A stretch of 64,000 bases of DNA from Nymphaea colorata (Eukaryota > Streptophyta > Magnoliopsida > Nymphaeales > Nymphaeaceae), in assembly GCF_008831285.2 (NCBI RefSeq), contig NC_045141.1, positions 25,526,315-25,590,314 of the forward strand, written 5' to 3'. Numbering within the stretch: position 1 is the stretch's first letter; the number at the start of each line of letters is the position of its first letter. Shown here in pieces: positions 61,641 through 64,000 of the stretch. Position numbers and translations under genes: made by a program. A model generated the notes under the pieces. That model was not told where the DNA came from. It was given only the letters and a program-made list of their open reading frames with translations, and searched no databases.

Positions 61641-61976
61641 TCCACTCATAAATCTGCCACAGGATATTGTGTCCATTTTAGAGGAAATTGTACTTTGTAG
61701 ACCGCTAACAAGCAACCCACGTTTAACCCCTCCAGCTCAAAAGCCAAATGTCGAACCCTATCATCTACCACTGCTCAAATCTCCTAGGTTGCTTTCATTC
61801 ACTGCGACCTTGGAATTTATATTGATCAGCCCCCCACTCCTTATTGTGATAATATGCCAGCATTCTACATGTCGGCTAACCCTATTTGTAACAATTGATC
61901 TAAACCTATATAAATTGATTATCATCTTATCCATGAAGGCTGCGCATGCAACTTATCACTTGATACATCTTATGTG
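61641..61976 (+). mobile_element. Degenerate Ty1/copia retrotransposon RNase H fragment
   Basis: One continuous plus-strand frame with four in-frame stops still reads like the C-terminal RNase H region of copia polyprotein. In order it has STHKSATGYCV (usually SRRSTTGYCV), KQPTFNPSSSKAKCRTLSS (usually KQPTVSRSSTEAEYRALAS), DLGIYIDQPPTPYCDNMPA, YMSANPI and IDYHLIHEG. The catalytic YCDN Asp remains, but stops and substitutions kill the frame. No LTR was found. It lies opposite to PDR-B, 0.3 kb upstream of its first detectable exon, exactly where exons 1-3 would be expected. Confidence 0.75.
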
Positions 61977-64000
61977 TTGTTCACGTTGATGATGGCAAGA
62001 ATCATGCTGATGGCAACAACGTTGGTGAAGATATAGATGAACAGAAAAAAGAAGGATATTAAACGGTTTGTGAAGAACATGCTGATAACAAGCCAAAAAG
62101 AGAAGAACCAGTTGTCCAGGCTAATTCTATGAAGGATAATTATCCACCAAAGAGGCATAAGTCGAGATATAAGGAAACATACAAGGAAAGAACGTCATCT
62201 TGTAAAGGAAGATGCAATTGATATTATAACTGATATTGCTGCCATATATGTAATTTTCAACGCTGATTGAAAATAAGAAAAACATGTTGCCTTTCTCCAT
62301 GAAGGTGGCTCAGATCGGCTGAACCACACACAGATAATAAATATAACATGAGAACCTTAATTTTGGCGAAACCTTGTGCGAAACATGAAATGTGTTTCAT
62401 GAAAGGGTTTCATCAGTGAATTATGTAATATTTTTCGGTGATCATGTAATATTTTTCACTTATGTAAAGCAAAAATGAGGAAATTAACGGCATCTCCGTC
62501 GAGTCCTATCCATCTTGACGGAATGATGGATCTGCCCGTCAAAAGATGGAGCTCTGTTTCCGGCTTCGCGCACATTGCACGGTTAGATCTAAAGCAAATA
62601 TCAGGTTACTAATGCCAGATCTCACAGAGTTTCTGTCTATCCTTCGACGAAGTTCCATTTCTGCCATCGCGGATCATGCTTCCAGAGATCTTGAAGCGGT
62701 ATTCCACCCTCCTGTCTAAAGCAAGAATCAAGAAGCCGACGGCCGATCCCACCGAGTACACCTCTCCATCATCTGTCGGAATGCTATGGATTTGGTTGAT
62801 TTTGCGGTGACGCTCCACCTTCTTGTATAAGTATCAGGAAACTAATGACTGCTCTGCTCCTCGCCCTTTTCTGTTGCATCATCGGAAGGAATTCGATTTC
62901 GGTTCCTGTCGATCTCACATCAAAGTCCCTTCTTCTCGGAAGCAGAAGGCGACAATCTTTGCAAATTCTCTCATGTTGCATGACCCAAAGAACTCTCGAT
63001 ATTCCAAAATTTCATCGACACGGGAGGCCCGGGACATCCCGTTTGTCGAACTAACTTCTCCTCGCCCTTGGCCTTCGTCTGGAACTCCTCCCTCCCACCA
63101 AGAAATCGCCGCCGAGTAGTCATCGACGGCCGCCAGACTGTCGCCAACGCCCCCAGGCGTGAATGATCCGCCGATAAGAAGCCAGTCCATGACGGTTTCT
63201 CTCCGGCGTCTCTTTGTCGACCTCGATTTGGCAGAGACCACTATCGGGTGAAATTTCCGGTCACCCGAACGAAACGAGGTTTTGCGCAATTCCCTTCCCG
63301 CCAGTTGGGCGTCTTTCTAAATTTGGCGGGACGGCGGAGCGGACGATCTTCTTATGCATCTCGGACGGACACCGTGCTGTATATCAATCAGGTTCAGATC
63401 CAAAACGTGACCCGATTAGACTGTGTTGACCTGATGACCCTTGGCGGGTCGGGTCTGCAACATATGCTCAGCCTTAGAACTGGCTTCTTGGTTTGGGTCG
63501 GACATGCCAAGAGATTGATATCACGTCACTCGTTTACGCTTGCCGTGTGGAGAAACTGTTTTTTAAATTAGAAGTGCTGTTCTAAGCGGATCAAAAGCAA
63601 AAACGGTTCCATGGTCGATTAAACTTACTTAGGGTTGCTAGTGTTACGAAGATCTTGTGAATTTTAATTGCACCAAGTTTGATTTTAATTGTTTACAAAT
63701 AGTAGTTGTTGCGTCAATTATAATTAACTTTTTTTTTGGCATAATTCATAATTTGTTTTATGACTTAAAAAAACACAATAGACTCTTATTCCAAAGTAGT
63801 TTATAATGAAGCAATAAATGACTTTACGTTACATATATTTTAAGCTTTTAAATACCTAAACACGCAATTATCATTATTAACATAAATTTTGCTATTCTTC
63901 TTTTGAGTTACAAATGTGTGTCAAATATAATATTCGAGTTGAATGGTGTAAGTGTGTTTATTCATATCCAAAACAAAACGAAACCTTAGAAGCCTTAAGG
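61977..64000. other. Region upstream of PDR-B and the copia relic: no confident gene
   Basis: Plus-strand 61,985-62,260 has coding-like composition (VQANSMKDNYPPKRHKSRYK) but several stops, so it may be retroelement or pseudogene debris. A GC-richer island covers about 62,500-63,480. On its minus strand 63190 to about 62919 is open (MDWLLIGGSFTPGGVGDSLA), and about 62,820-62,609 is open and ends in a stop (DGEVYSVGSAVGFLILALDR). I could not join them in one frame with sound splice sites. The last 500 bp is AT-rich and empty. No homologue of PDR exons 1-3 was seen. Confidence 0.4.

Noticed and set aside
62609..63190. Candidate minus-strand gene in the GC-richer island
   Set aside because: The two best open segments could not be joined by a donor and acceptor that keep one frame, and neither half was recognised; kept only as a region note.
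61430..64000. Search for PDR-B exons 1-3 by eye
   Set aside because: No segment matching the N-terminal [11 protein letters not shown] region, exon 2 or the [16 protein letters not shown] exon was found, so none is annotated.
1..64000. CRISPR arrays, operons, prokaryotic-type systems, organelle DNA insertions
   Set aside because: No regularly spaced repeats, and gene structure is clearly plant nuclear; no organelle gene sequence was recognised.

Overview
This is a plant nuclear window. Genes have many introns with GT-AG borders, introns are AT-rich, (TA)n, (GA)n and (CT)n microsatellites are everywhere, and small transposable elements sit in introns and spacers. The gene families (plastid carbamoyl-phosphate synthase small subunit, RING-H2 ubiquitin ligase, universal stress protein, full-size PDR/ABCG transporters) fit a flowering plant. 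I cannot place the species from sequence alone.

Layout. (1) 1-4000, minus strand: the 5' nine exons of the chloroplast carbamoyl-phosphate synthase small subunit (carA); its 3' end lies beyond the left edge. (2) 5803-13933, minus strand: a RING-H2 E3 ubiquitin ligase of about 1006 residues with a SUMO-interacting-like motif; its 5' non-coding region probably reaches about 15.3 kb. (3) 15.4-20.7 kb: an accessory stretch with long (TA)n arrays, a Harbinger-derived ORF and a ~440 bp tandem duplication. (4) 20736-37346, minus strand: PDR-A, a complete 24-exon PDR/ABCG transporter of 1435 residues. (5) 37.4-41.8 kb: spacer containing a tRNA-derived SINE and a duplicated block upstream of the next gene. 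(6) 41808-42986, plus strand: a five-exon universal stress protein of 177 residues, the only clear plus-strand gene. (7) 43380-47432, minus strand: a PDR pseudogene holding only the C-terminal half. (8) 48033-61335, minus strand: PDR-B, whose exons 4 to 24 are open and match PDR-A, while exons 1-3 are not found in the 2.7 kb upstream that remains. A degenerate Ty1/copia RNase H relic sits just upstream of exon 4. (9) 61.4-64.0 kb: no confident gene.

The three PDR units share orientation, exon phases and nearly all exon sizes, so they form a tandem array made by local duplication and then decay. The universal stress protein lies between PDR-A and the pseudogene on the opposite strand. Exon borders were placed by hand from splice consensus, reading-frame continuity and comparison between the paralogues. 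They should be good to the base for the PDR, carA and USP genes, with one uncertain junction in the RING gene.
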